NCBI GenBank assembly: GCA_951812725.1
Contig: OX638330.1
Span: forward strand, 1,054,001 to 1,118,000
DNA length: 64,000 nt
Direction of reading: 5' to 3'
Origin: an uncultured Caldilineaceae bacterium
GTDB taxonomy: Bacteria; Chloroflexota; Anaerolineae; Caldilineales; Caldilineaceae
A program made the translations under genes and the position numbers. The notes under the pieces are model-generated. The model saw only the letters and a program-made list of their open reading frames with translations, made no database searches and was not told the origin of the DNA. Of the stretch, positions 27,721 to 36,319 are shown piece by piece (the stretch's first letter is position 1; each line of letters starts with the position of its first letter).

Positions 27721-29952
27721 TTATCTGAGATTCCACGTACCGTCATCCAGCGCACGCAGTGAGTGGAGAGCGAAATCAATCTTCGTAGCCTCGTTTGCGT
27801 GTCCATCCAAACATGAGGGTACAGGGTCACTAAGAAGCAGGAAGCCTTTTTCGTACTGCTGGAACACGGCGCAGAAACCCCTTTCCTCAGCCGTCGCCCA
27901 GCCAATGTCGGTATAGACATCGTCTTCCTCTTCCCACAGATAGCCGAATCCGCGCACGGGGGCCTGGAGACCTTCCGGTGGTGTGCCCCGTTCACTGGTG
28001 AAATCCTGATCGTCCCAATCATCCGCAAATCGATCCCAATCTCCTGCAGTGACAAACACGAACACCGCATCATCGTCCTGCCGCCAGATCATGTGCCCTC
28101 TCTGGAACGGCTGCCAGGATGACCACAAGGTTCCACCAGTCGCGGATGGGCAGCCGAACTGCGCATGGTCCCAGAGATGACTCAGCCTTTCGTGAACCTG
28201 AAATTCACAGGCAATCTCCCACGTGCCGTCATCCAGTGCCTCAATCGTGTCTGAAGCGAACAGAGTCTCTGAAACCAGGTTCACTGTATCGTCGTAACAG
28301 GAAGCGACAGGGTCGCCGGTGTGTAAGGAGCCGTCTTCGAAGTTCTGGATCAAGGCACAAACGCCCTTCTCCACATCTGTTGCCCAGCCCAGGTCCGTAT
28401 AGACTTCGTCATTCGTCTCCCAGAGATAGCCAAAGCCGCGCACCGGTGTGTGCATGCCTTCCGGCTCCGTGCCCCGGGTCCCTGTATAGACTTGGCTGTT
28501 CCAATCATCCGAAAAACGAGTCCACTCCCCTTCATCCGTGAACGTAAATACGGCATCATCGTCCTGCCGCCAGAGCATATATCCCTTTTGGAACGGCTGC
28601 CAGGCAGTCCAGAGGGTTGACCCTGCAGCAACCGGGCACCCGAGCGCGTCCGAATCCCAGAGTGACTGCAATCTTCCGTGGGTCTCATTCTTGCAGACCA
28701 TATTCCAGGTCCCGCCAGTGAGAGCCTGCAGCGCGTTTTCTGCGAACAAAGTCTCTGACGCAAAATTATGCGAATTCTCTTGGCATGATTCTACAAGGTC
28801 GCCAATCAGCAGGACGCCTTTCTCGAACTGCTGGGTCCGGAGGCAAAATCCCTTCTCCGCGGCCTCTGCCCAACCGAGGTCGCCGAAGACATCGTCATTT
28901 GTTTCCCACAGATGGCCGAATCCCCGCACGGGAGACTGTAAACCTGTTGGCGGGTCGCCCCGATTATTGCTGAGATCCTGGTCGTCCCAATCGTCGCTGT
29001 GCTGGGCCCAGTCCCCATCGTCCGCAAATACGAATAAGTTATCACTGTCCTGCCGCCAGATCATGTGGCCGGTTTCGAATGGCTGCCACGCCGCCCACAC
29101 GGTCTGCGCTGCCGCACTCGCGCATCCGAGCGCAGAATGTTCCCAAAACGAATTCAGGCTTTCGTGGGGTTGAATCTCACAATCGGGCGTTTCTACAACT
29201 ACCTTCTCCCACGAAACAGTAATTGATGCCATTCCGGTGCCTTCGAAGTACTCGACTTTTATCGTATGGCTGCCTTCCGTGAGCTCCGTGTCGCGTACAG
29301 TCGTGGTGGCTGGGTGAACATTCCAGTCTTCCAGCACGACCACATCATCAACGTAAATCCTGACGCCGTCATCGGCAACTGCAGTGAACCGGTAGGTACC
29401 GGCTTCAAACGTACTGGTGGCAGTCCAGGAGGCGCTGAAACTGTCGCTGGATATGGTGGTGTCCGGGCTGCCCGACTCCCAGTCAAAGTCGATGGCCGCG
29501 TCCTGTCTCGTCAAGACCGCATCGCCGCTTAAGTCTTGCGTGTTGTAATAGGAACCAGTCCAACTGGCGGCAGTACCTGCCGTTTGTGCTGCGGTTGGCG
29601 AGGAAGGCGGCTGTACTGTAGTTGGCGAGGGGGGCGGCAACGTTGAAGCCGCGCTTGTGGTGTGAGGGATACACAGCTCTTGGTCGATCAACACTTGATC
29701 GGTAGTGCTGAGATGGTTAATTTGGGCCAGGGCAGAGAGCGAGACGCCAGCGCCTTCGGCAATACTGGTGAGTGTTTCTCCGGCCGCGACCGTATGCGTG
29801 CTTGCGCAATCCGAACCGTCTGAGGCGTGCTGAGGGCTCTCAATCGTGCCCGCTGCAGCGACCTGCGACAGCAAAGCAATAAGCAGTGCCGCCAACACCA
29901 CAGAGCAACGCGCCGGCCTGAACCAGACTTTGGCTAAGGTAAATGAGTGCAT
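27721..29952 (-). CDS. Secreted LysM-PA14 protein with three long tandem repeats
   Basis: A 743-residue exported protein. A signal peptide covers about residues 1-34, LysM (peptidoglycan-binding) 52-96, a Pro/Ser/Thr-rich linker 100-128 and a PA14 domain 131-250, with the carbohydrate-binding DDGVRIYVDD motif. Residues 260-743 are three repeats of about 160 residues, each with a pattern of FWEHS/LWDS, GCP-A, WQPF, MIWRQD, DDW, PVRGFG-LWE, LGWA and a Cys near SC. The repeats are Trp-rich and diverged, likely cell-surface glycan or protein recognition. Co-directional with murJ. Confidence 0.8.
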   Translation of the reverse strand: MHSFTLAKVWFRPARCSVVLAALLIALLSQVAAAGTIESPQHASDGSDCASTHTVAAGETLTSIAEGAGVSLSALAQINHLSTTDQVLIDQELCIPHTTSAASTLPPPSPTTVQPPSSPTAAQTAGTAASWTGSYYNTQDLSGDAVLTRQDAAIDFDWESGSPDTTISSDSFSASWTATSTFEAGTYRFTAVADDGVRIYVDDVVVLEDWNVHPATTTVRDTELTEGSHTIKVEYFEGTGMASITVSWEKVVVETPDCEIQPHESLNSFWEHSALGCASAAAQTVWAAWQPFETGHMIWRQDSDNLFVFADDGDWAQHSDDWDDQDLSNNRGDPPTGLQSPVRGFGHLWETNDDVFGDLGWAEAAEKGFCLRTQQFEKGVLLIGDLVESCQENSHNFASETLFAENALQALTGGTWNMVCKNETHGRLQSLWDSDALGCPVAAGSTLWTAWQPFQKGYMLWRQDDDAVFTFTDEGEWTRFSDDWNSQVYTGTRGTEPEGMHTPVRGFGYLWETNDEVYTDLGWATDVEKGVCALIQNFEDGSLHTGDPVASCYDDTVNLVSETLFASDTIEALDDGTWEIACEFQVHERLSHLWDHAQFGCPSATGGTLWSSWQPFQRGHMIWRQDDDAVFVFVTAGDWDRFADDWDDQDFTSERGTPPEGLQAPVRGFGYLWEEEDDVYTDIGWATAEERGFCAVFQQYEKGFLLLSDPVPSCLDGHANEATKIDFALHSLRALDDGTWNLR

Positions 29953-30314
29953 TTTTCAGTCCCGTATGGATATGGGCTGTCGTCAGTGAACGAAAGCATG
30001 TACAACTTGATATCTAAAATTCTGCAACGTTTTGGGTTGGAAGTCAAGAGAATATGCCCCACTCGTGCCTATCTCTATCAGCCCCGCTCCAGACAGTAAT
30101 CCAGAACATTACACTGGAGTTTGGGAAACTGCCCATCTGAAGGCCCAATAACTGGCTTGGACAGCAAACTGGGTAAGATGCCTACGATCCGACTACGAAA
30201 CGAGATGCCGCCTTCGAATGGCCTTCTCGCTGATGGCTCCCGCCCTTATGCTATAATGGCGATATCCCAAAGCGGGACGAGTCTGAATCCAGCCAAACCT
30301 GGAGTTATTGGCCA
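29953..30314. other. Divergent intergenic region
   Basis: No gene is seen between the LysM-PA14 gene (minus) and the DUF2905 gene (plus). It contains the extended -10 promoter listed next. Confidence 0.5.
30248..30264 (+). promoter_or_regulatory. Extended -10 promoter for the DUF2905-methyltransferase pair
   Basis: TGC precedes a perfect TATAAT at 30252-30257. The -35 region is not consensus, which fits an extended -10 promoter. Transcription would begin near 30264, about 50 bases before the ATG at 30315. Confidence 0.5.
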
Positions 30315-30521
30315 ATGGCGAAGTGGTTCATCTTACTGGGTGCCATACTCCTTTTCATTGGGGCGATTCTGCAGTTTGCGCCCTGGCTCTTGGGCTGGTT
30401 TGGAAAGCTGCCGGGCGATATCCGTGTCGAGACAGGGTCATTGAAACTCTTTGTTCCTATCACGTCCATGTTACTCGTTAGCCTCGTCCTGACTCTTCTG
30501 CTGAATCTTCTGAATCGCTAA
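30315..30521 (+). CDS. DUF2905 family membrane protein
   Basis: A 68-residue protein with two membrane helices separated by the conserved loop GKLPGDIRVE, the hallmark of DUF2905. Function unknown. It ends three bases before the methyltransferase start. Confidence 0.9.
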   Translation: MAKWFILLGAILLFIGAILQFAPWLLGWFGKLPGDIRVETGSLKLFVPITSMLLVSLVLTLLLNLLNR

Positions 30522-30524
30522 ACT

Positions 30525-31301
30525 GTGAGCATTTCGTCAATGGACTCTGCACAACTGCTTAAAGAATGGAAAGCCGAGGAAGAGAAGCAAATCATAGGGT
30601 GGGACTTTTCTTATCTCGATGGACGGATGGTGTTGGGGGAACCTGCTTGGTCCTACACAGAGCGCGCACGAGAATTGATGAGAGGCGCGACGTCCGTGCT
30701 GGACATCGCCACAGGTGGTGGGGAGCGTCTTCTTTCCATGCGGGACGACTGGCCCGAAACAGTAGTGGTGACAGAGGGCTATCCCCCAAACGTGAAATTA
30801 GCCACGGACCGGCTGGATCCGCTGGGCGTACGCGTCGTCGAAGCCGAAAATGACGAGTATAGCCCAATGCCATTTGAGGATGGTGAGTTTACGCTGGTAT
30901 TGAATCGTCATGGGGCCCTTTACGTCGATGAGATCGCGCGCATCCTTGCTGCCGGTAGCCGCCTTCTGACCAGACAAGTGCACGGGATGTGGGCGCACGA
31001 TCTGCTCGCCGCCTTTGGCGTGCAGCCGCAGTGGCCGGATGCAACGCCGCAAAAGTACGTGCCGTGGCTGCAATCCGCAGGATTCGACGTTGTCGACGTC
31101 CGGGAATGGTCTGGAAAGTTGGCCTTCATCGATGTCGGGGCGGTCGTCTACTATCTCAAGGCCGTTCCATGGCATGTGCCGGGCTTTTCCGTCGAATCGC
31201 ATGCCCGCGAGTTGCTGGCCCTGCAGGAACAGCTGGACGAAAAGGGTCAACTTGCGTTCGAAGCTGGGAACTATCTTATTGAGGCAGTGAAGCCGGCATG
31301 A
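30525..31301 (+). CDS. Class I SAM-dependent methyltransferase
   Basis: A 258-residue protein with GTG start, three bases after the DUF2905 stop (ATG at 30540 is an alternative). Motif I is LDIATGGGERL, and the post-motif acidic and NRHGAL segments fit methyltransferase domain 11/25. The substrate is unknown. Confidence 0.85.
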   Translation: MSISSMDSAQLLKEWKAEEEKQIIGWDFSYLDGRMVLGEPAWSYTERARELMRGATSVLDIATGGGERLLSMRDDWPETVVVTEGYPPNVKLATDRLDPLGVRVVEAENDEYSPMPFEDGEFTLVLNRHGALYVDEIARILAAGSRLLTRQVHGMWAHDLLAAFGVQPQWPDATPQKYVPWLQSAGFDVVDVREWSGKLAFIDVGAVVYYLKAVPWHVPGFSVESHARELLALQEQLDEKGQLAFEAGNYLIEAVKPA

Positions 31302-31395
31302 ACTGATCTGTTGAATGTCCCGACAAACGTTAAGACCGCCAATGCCGCACGGCCCAAACTACGCAGCCGCGGCCTGGACCATGTTAAAGTCACTG

Positions 31396-32362
31396 ATGCC
31401 GCGTACTCAGGTGGCTGCTGCGGTTGGAACGTCGGATGAGCCACCGTTCTTAGCCTTTTTGGAGCTACGCAGCCGCAACTGATTCGCAAACCTGAATGAG
31501 GCGAACAAAGGAGTTTGCTCTATCCGCACTCCCTGTTTATGGGCGGTCGGGCGCCAGCGCCCTCCCTTGTGCAGGGGCTGCGCCCCCGCAACGCCCCCCT
31601 CCAAAACCATCGCTTACCGACCGTGTGTGCTCATTCAAGCGGCACCGCTCCACCAACGTGGCTGCCCCAACCGAATACGCAATCAGATAGCCTGAATGGC
31701 GGCAGCGATAGACGGCTGGTCAAGCCAGGCACAGTATATGGCTCGGTAGCTACGCCTTTTCCACAAAATTCGGCCAGGGCATCGGTGCATAAGTCCTGGC
31801 ACTGGTAGCGGCTGCCGGTCTGGCCGCCAGCTTCCACACAATCATCTTCGCTTACGGCCGCAAAATATATTTTCTCTCTCGCTCCGGCTATCTTCCGCAA
31901 TTGCTCTCGCTGACTCTGCCAGATCGCAAGACACCTAGTGTGGCCCAGGATGGTGGCGCGGTGATTGGATACTGTGTTGCGCTGCTGACCTGGTTTGGCG
32001 AAGGGTGGCTCGGCAAAGAGGCGACGGTGGGAGCTGTACTGCTGAATATGGCGGCATTTGGCGCGGTCAATGAATACATCACGCTGATGACCGCGTTCGT
32101 CCGACTACGGCACTGCTTCCCGCCGACAAAGCGACCGTGCGTCAGCCCTCTGGGAAATGCCGGTGCAACTCCAGCAGCCGTGATCGCACTGATCACGCTT
32201 TTTGTTCCCCTTCTTAACCCCGACTACCGGCCGGGCGTCCATGGCTGCACAGTCTGGATTGCCGCAGGACTGCTATGCTTCTGTCTGAATGGGCGCAAGA
32301 AGTTGGTCCACTGGCCTGAAGAGGAATTTGCCGTGGAACATTCGACGCCCGCCAATGGCTGA
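31396..32362 (+). pseudogene. APC-superfamily (ethanolamine/amino-acid permease-like) pseudogene, split by an element
   Basis: Two parts of one permease read in the same frame either side of the element at 31461-31753. The left part ends VGTSDEPPFLAF (codons up to 31458); the right part resumes at 31754-31762 with AFSTKFGQGIGA, then an in-frame TAA at 31790-31792, then the family signature SFHTIIFAYGRK, GAVIGY, KRPCVSPLGNAG and NPDYRPGV to the stop at 32360. The 5' half of the gene (several membrane helices) is missing upstream of about 31396. The in-frame stop, the insertion and the lost N-terminus each make it non-functional. Confidence 0.8.
31461..31753. mobile_element. MITE copy 1 (293 bp) inside the permease pseudogene
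   Basis: Ends are GGAGCTAC and GTAGCTAC, related by inverted symmetry with inner AGCC matches. The flanks are GCCTTTTT (31453-31460) and GCCTTTTC (31754-31761), an 8-bp direct repeat with one mismatch, so it inserted by transposition and has aged. The core has CGGTCGG (31544-31550) pairing with CCGACCG (31617-31623), enclosing hairpins GGGCGC/GCGCCC and GGGGC-TGC-GCCCC. It carries no gene. About 290 bp is shared with the copies at 49806 and 53791. Confidence 0.88.
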
Positions 32363-32394
32363 TTCAAGGATTTTCGAACCCTTGCAAGCACCCG

Positions 32395-33579
32395 CTACTG
32401 ATATTTCTGCAGGATTCGCCGGGCGACGCTCATTTTGTGGACTTCGTCCGGGCCGTCGTAAATGCGGGAAGCTCTTTCGTGGCGGTACCAGAAAGCAACA
32501 GGTGTGTCGTCGCTCATTCCCAGACCGCCCAGAGCTTGTAGCGCGCGGTCCAGTACCCGCATCAGCACTCCCGCTACGTAAAACTTGATCAACGAAATCT
32601 CTTCTCGGGCCGCGTAAACCCCTTCCGTGTCGATCTTGTGGGCAGTGTCCAACACCATCAGCCGGGCTGCGTTAATCTCAGCACGGCTCTCGGCTACCCA
32701 TGCCTGTACCATCCCTTGCGAGCCCAACAGCCGCCCTGGGGCAACCTCTCGCTGCGCTGCACGGCTACACATGATATCGAAGGCGCGTTCGCAGATCCCG
32801 ATCCAGCGCATGCAATGGTGGATTCGGCCCGGTCCCAAGCGCAGCTGGGCCAGAGCAAAACCCTTGCCCTCTTCACCGATGAGGTTTTCCACCGGCACCC
32901 GCACGTCTTCGAACCAGATTTCCGAGTGGCTGTTCCAGCCGCCGTGGGCCTCTCCCATCACCGAGATATTTCGTTCAATATGAAAGCCTGCGGTATCCAG
33001 CGGCACTATTATCTGGCTGGCGCGCTGGTGGCGGCTGGTCGCATCCGGATTGGTCACAGCCATCAGAATCGCAAATGACGCCCCGTCTGCTGCGGTCGTG
33101 AACCACTTGTGTCCGTTGATGACGAACTCGTCGCCGTCGCGCACTGCGGTCGAACTCATCCATGTTGGATTGGACCCGGCATGCTCCGGTTCGGTCATGG
33201 CAAAGCAGGAACGGATTTCTCCGCGGGTGAGAGGTTGCAGGTATCGGTCTTTTTGCGCCGGGGTCCCGGCGTGAATGAGCAACTCCATATTGCCCATATC
33301 AGGTGCTTGGCAGCCAAAGACGTAGTGTCCGCCGGGTGTACGCCCCAAAACCTCGCTAACTCGTCCGAACTCGGCCAGCGTCAACCCCTGGCCGCCGTAC
33401 TCAACCGGCAGGGCTAGCCCCCACAGCCCGGCCTCTTTAGCGACCTCCCTTTTCTGGTCAAGCAAAGGCTCAACCTCGGCCCAAGGACGGCTGATCAGCA
33501 GCTTCTCCAGCGGTACAACCTCTTCGTCAATGAAACGGCGGACCCGAAGAAGAATATTGGGAAGTATATCGGTCGTCAT
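32395..33579 (-). CDS. Acyl-CoA dehydrogenase, ACAD10/11-like
   Basis: A 394-residue flavoenzyme of normal length with the family blocks CFAMTEPEHAGSN and FVINGHKWFTT in the FAD-binding half and QALGGLGMSDD in the C-terminal helical domain. The catalytic-base position reads DGPDEVHK, the ACAD10/11-type variant, rather than the usual EGT. It would oxidise an acyl-CoA; the chain length is unknown. Followed on the same strand by an SDR gene; together they may degrade a fatty or hydroxy acid. Confidence 0.88.
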   Translation of the reverse strand: MTTDILPNILLRVRRFIDEEVVPLEKLLISRPWAEVEPLLDQKREVAKEAGLWGLALPVEYGGQGLTLAEFGRVSEVLGRTPGGHYVFGCQAPDMGNMELLIHAGTPAQKDRYLQPLTRGEIRSCFAMTEPEHAGSNPTWMSSTAVRDGDEFVINGHKWFTTAADGASFAILMAVTNPDATSRHQRASQIIVPLDTAGFHIERNISVMGEAHGGWNSHSEIWFEDVRVPVENLIGEEGKGFALAQLRLGPGRIHHCMRWIGICERAFDIMCSRAAQREVAPGRLLGSQGMVQAWVAESRAEINAARLMVLDTAHKIDTEGVYAAREEISLIKFYVAGVLMRVLDRALQALGGLGMSDDTPVAFWYRHERASRIYDGPDEVHKMSVARRILQKYQ

Positions 33580-33661
33580 GATTCAACCTTATTCACGGTC
33601 AGAAACTGGCGCGTCTGAGGGTCCCGGCCTTGGAAAGAGGCTGCACAATAGGTCACGTCCT

Positions 33662-34450
33662 TCATTCACCCAAACCAGCATCTATCCACTGGCCGCCGTC
33701 TACCAGAAAAGTGGCTCCGGTCGTAAAACTGCTGGCTTCCGACGCCAGGTAGAGGGCAATTCCGGTCAATTCGCTGGTTTCGGCAATCCTCTTCTGCGGT
33801 ATAGCCTTTAGCACGGTCTTTTTAAGTTCGGGGTTGTCCCAGATCGCGCGACTGAAGTCCGTCCTGACGAAGCCTGGCGCGATCGCGTTGACCTGGATGC
33901 CTTCGTCGGCCAGCTCCGCGGCCAAAACCTCTGTGAGCATCAGGACGCCGGCCTTGCTGACGCAGTACACGCCCATTCCCGGCTGCGGACGCCTGCCGGC
34001 AATTGAAGCAAGATTGATAATCCTGCCGCCGCTTCGTTTCATCATCTCAGCACTGCATGCCTTGGCCATACGAAAGTAGCCGATCACGTTCACATCGAGG
34101 ATCTTGTGCCAGTGGCTCTCCTCCGCCGAAAGGATCGGCCCAAAATGGGGATTGGTGGCCGCGTTGTTAACCAATATGTCGACGCCACCAAAGGCGCGCA
34201 CCGCCTCTCGCACCAGCGAATCAACTGCCTGCACGTCGCCCGTATGCGCTGCAACTGCCAGGGCGCGACCGCCTTCAGCCCGAATCGAGTCGGCCACTTC
34301 GTCCAGCGCCGCCTGCTTGCGGCTGCTCAGCACGACCGCGGCCCCCATCGCCGCATAGCAGCGGCCAATCGCCGCGCCAATGCCCCTGGAGGCGCCGGTA
34401 ATCACCGCGACCTTGCCCTCAAGATCGAAATTTGGGAGATGCGCCAACAA
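33662..34450 (-). CDS. SDR family oxidoreductase (classical, beta-ketoacyl-ACP-reductase-like)
   Basis: A 262-residue classical [15 protein letters not shown] is the cofactor-binding motif, NNAATN the structural NNAG-type motif, and YCVSKAG supplies the catalytic Tyr and Lys. The start is TTG (34450 or 34447) just after AGGAGAG. It lies 80 bp upstream of the acyl-CoA dehydrogenase gene on the same strand. Confidence 0.88.
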   Translation of the reverse strand: MLAHLPNFDLEGKVAVITGASRGIGAAIGRCYAAMGAAVVLSSRKQAALDEVADSIRAEGGRALAVAAHTGDVQAVDSLVREAVRAFGGVDILVNNAATNPHFGPILSAEESHWHKILDVNVIGYFRMAKACSAEMMKRSGGRIINLASIAGRRPQPGMGVYCVSKAGVLMLTEVLAAELADEGIQVNAIAPGFVRTDFSRAIWDNPELKKTVLKAIPQKRIAETSELTGIALYLASEASSFTTGATFLVDGGQWIDAGLGE

Positions 34451-34741
34451 CTCTCTCCTGACGTGAACAGCCGCACAGAATCTTGCTTCTGAATATGGGG
34501 AATGGCATTTTCAGTATAGCACCGGGGTGGGTCGTGGACAATCCACTTGGGCTATGGGGGGTCTGACCTGGACTTGTAAGTAGTTGAAGAATGGCCTTGG
34601 TTTGCAGGGTAGGTGGATCCACAGGAGGTCGAGGAAAAGGACTGCCCAGTGTGCAGAGACGCACCTGAAACGAATGCAACTGAGGTGGCTACTTGGCCGA
34701 AGTGAAGTGCGTGACTATCTATAGCTAATAGCACACTGACG

Positions 34742-35593
34742 TTACGGGCTTCGATAAACGTGCGCCGGGTCCAACACTGACTTCTCGTTATCCAGTTCTT
34801 CGGTCAAAACGCCATCCTGCAGCGGTGTGCACTTTGAGTCAGTCAAAACGAAGAGCAGAGGATCAACCCTGTACTGTGCCAGGCCAACTTCGAGCGCATC
34901 CCGGGCGCGGAAGAGTCGGACAACGGCATTCCCCAAACTCCCCACCCGGACCAGTCCTCGTTCCTCCAGCAACGCCCCAAGCTTGTTGAGGTCATTGCCC
35001 CCAAAACCAGGCTTCGGACCATATACAAATGTGGGAAGCGGACGCCGTGAGCCGTCCCGGTCCTGCACCCTTGCCTCTACTTCGCGCCAGCGTCGATAAG
35101 GGACCTGGACCAACTGTTCCACCAAGTGAAAGAAGGTACAGCGCAGGTAGGGCACGCCCACAAGAAGAATGTGGGCATCCAACTCATAGAGCTTCCAGAA
35201 CGGACCGTCTGCCGCCCATGCCGATGGCCCGTGACAGGCGGTAAACTCCTCTGCCTGCGCTCCCAGGGCAGCGACGGAATGGAGCAAGTGGCAACTTCGA
35301 CGCGCACCCGGCCTTCTCCGGGTTACCTCGGTAAGGCGGCCCATCTCCGAGGGGTCATGGGCTGGGTCGAAAACGGGATTGGCGTTCCTTCCATGAGTAA
35401 ATGTGAAGGTTGGCACAATGAGAGTTCCTGCTGGACCGAGCACGTCCAAAGCGGCATCAACGAGGGAATCGGCCCCGCCTTCTACAAATCCTATGCTGCT
35501 CATCGAACTGTGCACCATGACGTTCGCGCCGGCCGGCAGACCCAGCGCTCGCAATGCCGCAGCTATCTCTTCCCGCGTCTGAACCTTCCGCAT
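34742..35593 (-). CDS. Aminoglycoside N(3)-acetyltransferase-like protein (AAC(3) family)
   Basis: A 283-residue acetyl-CoA-dependent N-acetyltransferase of the AAC(3) family. ATG at 35593 has AGGAG eight bases upstream; the nearby GTG at 35602 is too close to it. MVHSSMSSIG is the first acyl-CoA-pocket block, and RRSCHLLHSVAALG holds the His typical of the active-site region. Many environmental members acetylate other amines, so antibiotic resistance cannot be inferred. It is transcribed away from the gat operon. Confidence 0.82.
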   Translation of the reverse strand: MRKVQTREEIAAALRALGLPAGANVMVHSSMSSIGFVEGGADSLVDAALDVLGPAGTLIVPTFTFTHGRNANPVFDPAHDPSEMGRLTEVTRRRPGARRSCHLLHSVAALGAQAEEFTACHGPSAWAADGPFWKLYELDAHILLVGVPYLRCTFFHLVEQLVQVPYRRWREVEARVQDRDGSRRPLPTFVYGPKPGFGGNDLNKLGALLEERGLVRVGSLGNAVVRLFRARDALEVGLAQYRVDPLLFVLTDSKCTPLQDGVLTEELDNEKSVLDPAHVYRSP

Positions 35594-35695
35594 CAGGGGC
35601 ACTCCTTCCAGCCATTCTGGTTATCGGCTTCCCGTATGTTGTATCCCACCGATTCGCTTCTGTCAATGGCATTCTGTTGTCATGTATACTGGTAT

Positions 35696-35724
35696 TTGAC
35701 ACCAACAACGACTCCAACTATACT
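35696..35724 (+). promoter_or_regulatory. Near-consensus sigma-70 promoter upstream of gatC
   Basis: Perfect TTGACA (35696-35701), exactly 17 bp, then TATACT (35719-35724). This is the strongest promoter match seen in the window. Transcription would begin near 35731 and cross a structured leader before gatC. Confidence 0.8.
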
Positions 35725-35730
35725 CTTGCC

Positions 35731-35918
35731 ATGCATATTGATACGCCCAGCCAGGTGAAGCAATCTCAAATTGTAGCGAACGATGCAGCAGGCGCAGCAC
35801 CGCGCGTGCTGCGGTAGCAAGTAACGCTGGTTACACTGCGCCGTAGGCACCGACAAAAAGTCACGGCGCTGGGGGGAACGCTCGGATGCGTCGTGGACTT
35901 TTCCCACGGCGTTTTTTT
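35731..35918 (+). ncRNA. Structured gatC leader or small RNA ending in an intrinsic terminator
   Basis: About 188 nt between the promoter and a terminator. Hairpins: CGCAGCAC/GTGCTGCG (35793-35813), GTAAC/GTTAC (35821-35834), GCGCCGT...ACGGCGC enclosing GAC/GTC (35838-35869) and the terminator stem. The word CACGGCG occurs in both the third hairpin (35862-35868) and the terminator (35905-35911), so the two stems can swap partners. This is what an attenuator would need. No T-box motif or other known riboswitch core was seen; an independent small RNA is the alternative. Confidence 0.5.
35889..35918 (+). terminator. Intrinsic terminator 40 bp before gatC
   Basis: CGTCGTGG (35889-35896), loop ACTTTTC, CCACGGCG (35904-35911) with one G-U pair, then seven U (35912-35918). 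A complete rho-independent terminator lying after the gat promoter and before its start. Confidence 0.8.
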
Positions 35919-35958
35919 GTGGACTGTCCCAACTTCTTTTCCACGCCGCGAGATAATT

Positions 35959-36258
35959 GTGAAATTGACGAGAGATGAGGTTCGGCACGTTGCTGAACTG
36001 GCAAAACTGCAACTTAGCGACGCCGAACTTGACGAATATGCCGGTCAACTCGGGCAGATTCTGACATATGCTCAACAGGTCCAGTCTGTGGATACCAGCG
36101 CCGTTCCTCCAACGCCACACATTCTTCCACTCAGCAATGTGCTGGCGGATGACATGTCGCAGACTTGCCTTTCGGCCGCACAGGCTGTCGACAACGCCCC
36201 CGATGCTGATGAAGGCTATTTTCGGGTAATCGCCGTGTTTGACGACAACGGAGCCTAA
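35959..36258 (+). CDS. gatC: Asp-tRNA(Asn)/Glu-tRNA(Gln) amidotransferase subunit C
   Basis: A 99-residue protein from GTG at 35959, the normal size of GatC. Starts upstream would lie inside the terminator hairpin. The family pattern is clear: VRHVAELAKLQLSDAE at the N-terminus, LGQILTYAQQVQSVDT, then VLADDMSQT near the C-terminus. GatC stabilises the GatA-GatB complex that amidates mischarged Glu-tRNA or Asp-tRNA. gatA follows 61 bp later; gatB is absent from the window. Confidence 0.9.
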   Translation: MKLTRDEVRHVAELAKLQLSDAELDEYAGQLGQILTYAQQVQSVDTSAVPPTPHILPLSNVLADDMSQTCLSAAQAVDNAPDADEGYFRVIAVFDDNGA

Positions 36259-36319
36259 AGGGTAACAGGATGATGGCTGACCAGGCGCTTTACTACCTCG
36301 GGCGAGGAGGCCCAAAAGC

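Noticed and set aside
31515..31808. Small open frames within MITE copy 1 (and the equivalents in copies 2 and 3)
   Set aside because: They are not conserved in frame between copies and have no protein-like composition.
32366..32385. T-arm-like sequence around TTCGAA in the gap between the permease pseudogene and the acyl-CoA dehydrogenase gene
   Set aside because: The loop has the wrong size and no acceptor, D or anticodon stems fit; it is not a tRNA.
34742..35593. Calling the AAC(3)-like gene an antibiotic-resistance determinant
   Set aside because: Family membership alone does not give the substrate; many environmental members are not resistance enzymes.
35731..35918. gatC leader as a T-box riboswitch
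   Set aside because: ACCGCG occurs at 35799-35804 but the AGGGTGGN part of the T-box consensus does not, and no specifier-loop layout was found.
35893..35958. Earlier GTG start for gatC
   Set aside because: It lies within the terminator hairpin and U-tract and would add residues without similarity to GatC.
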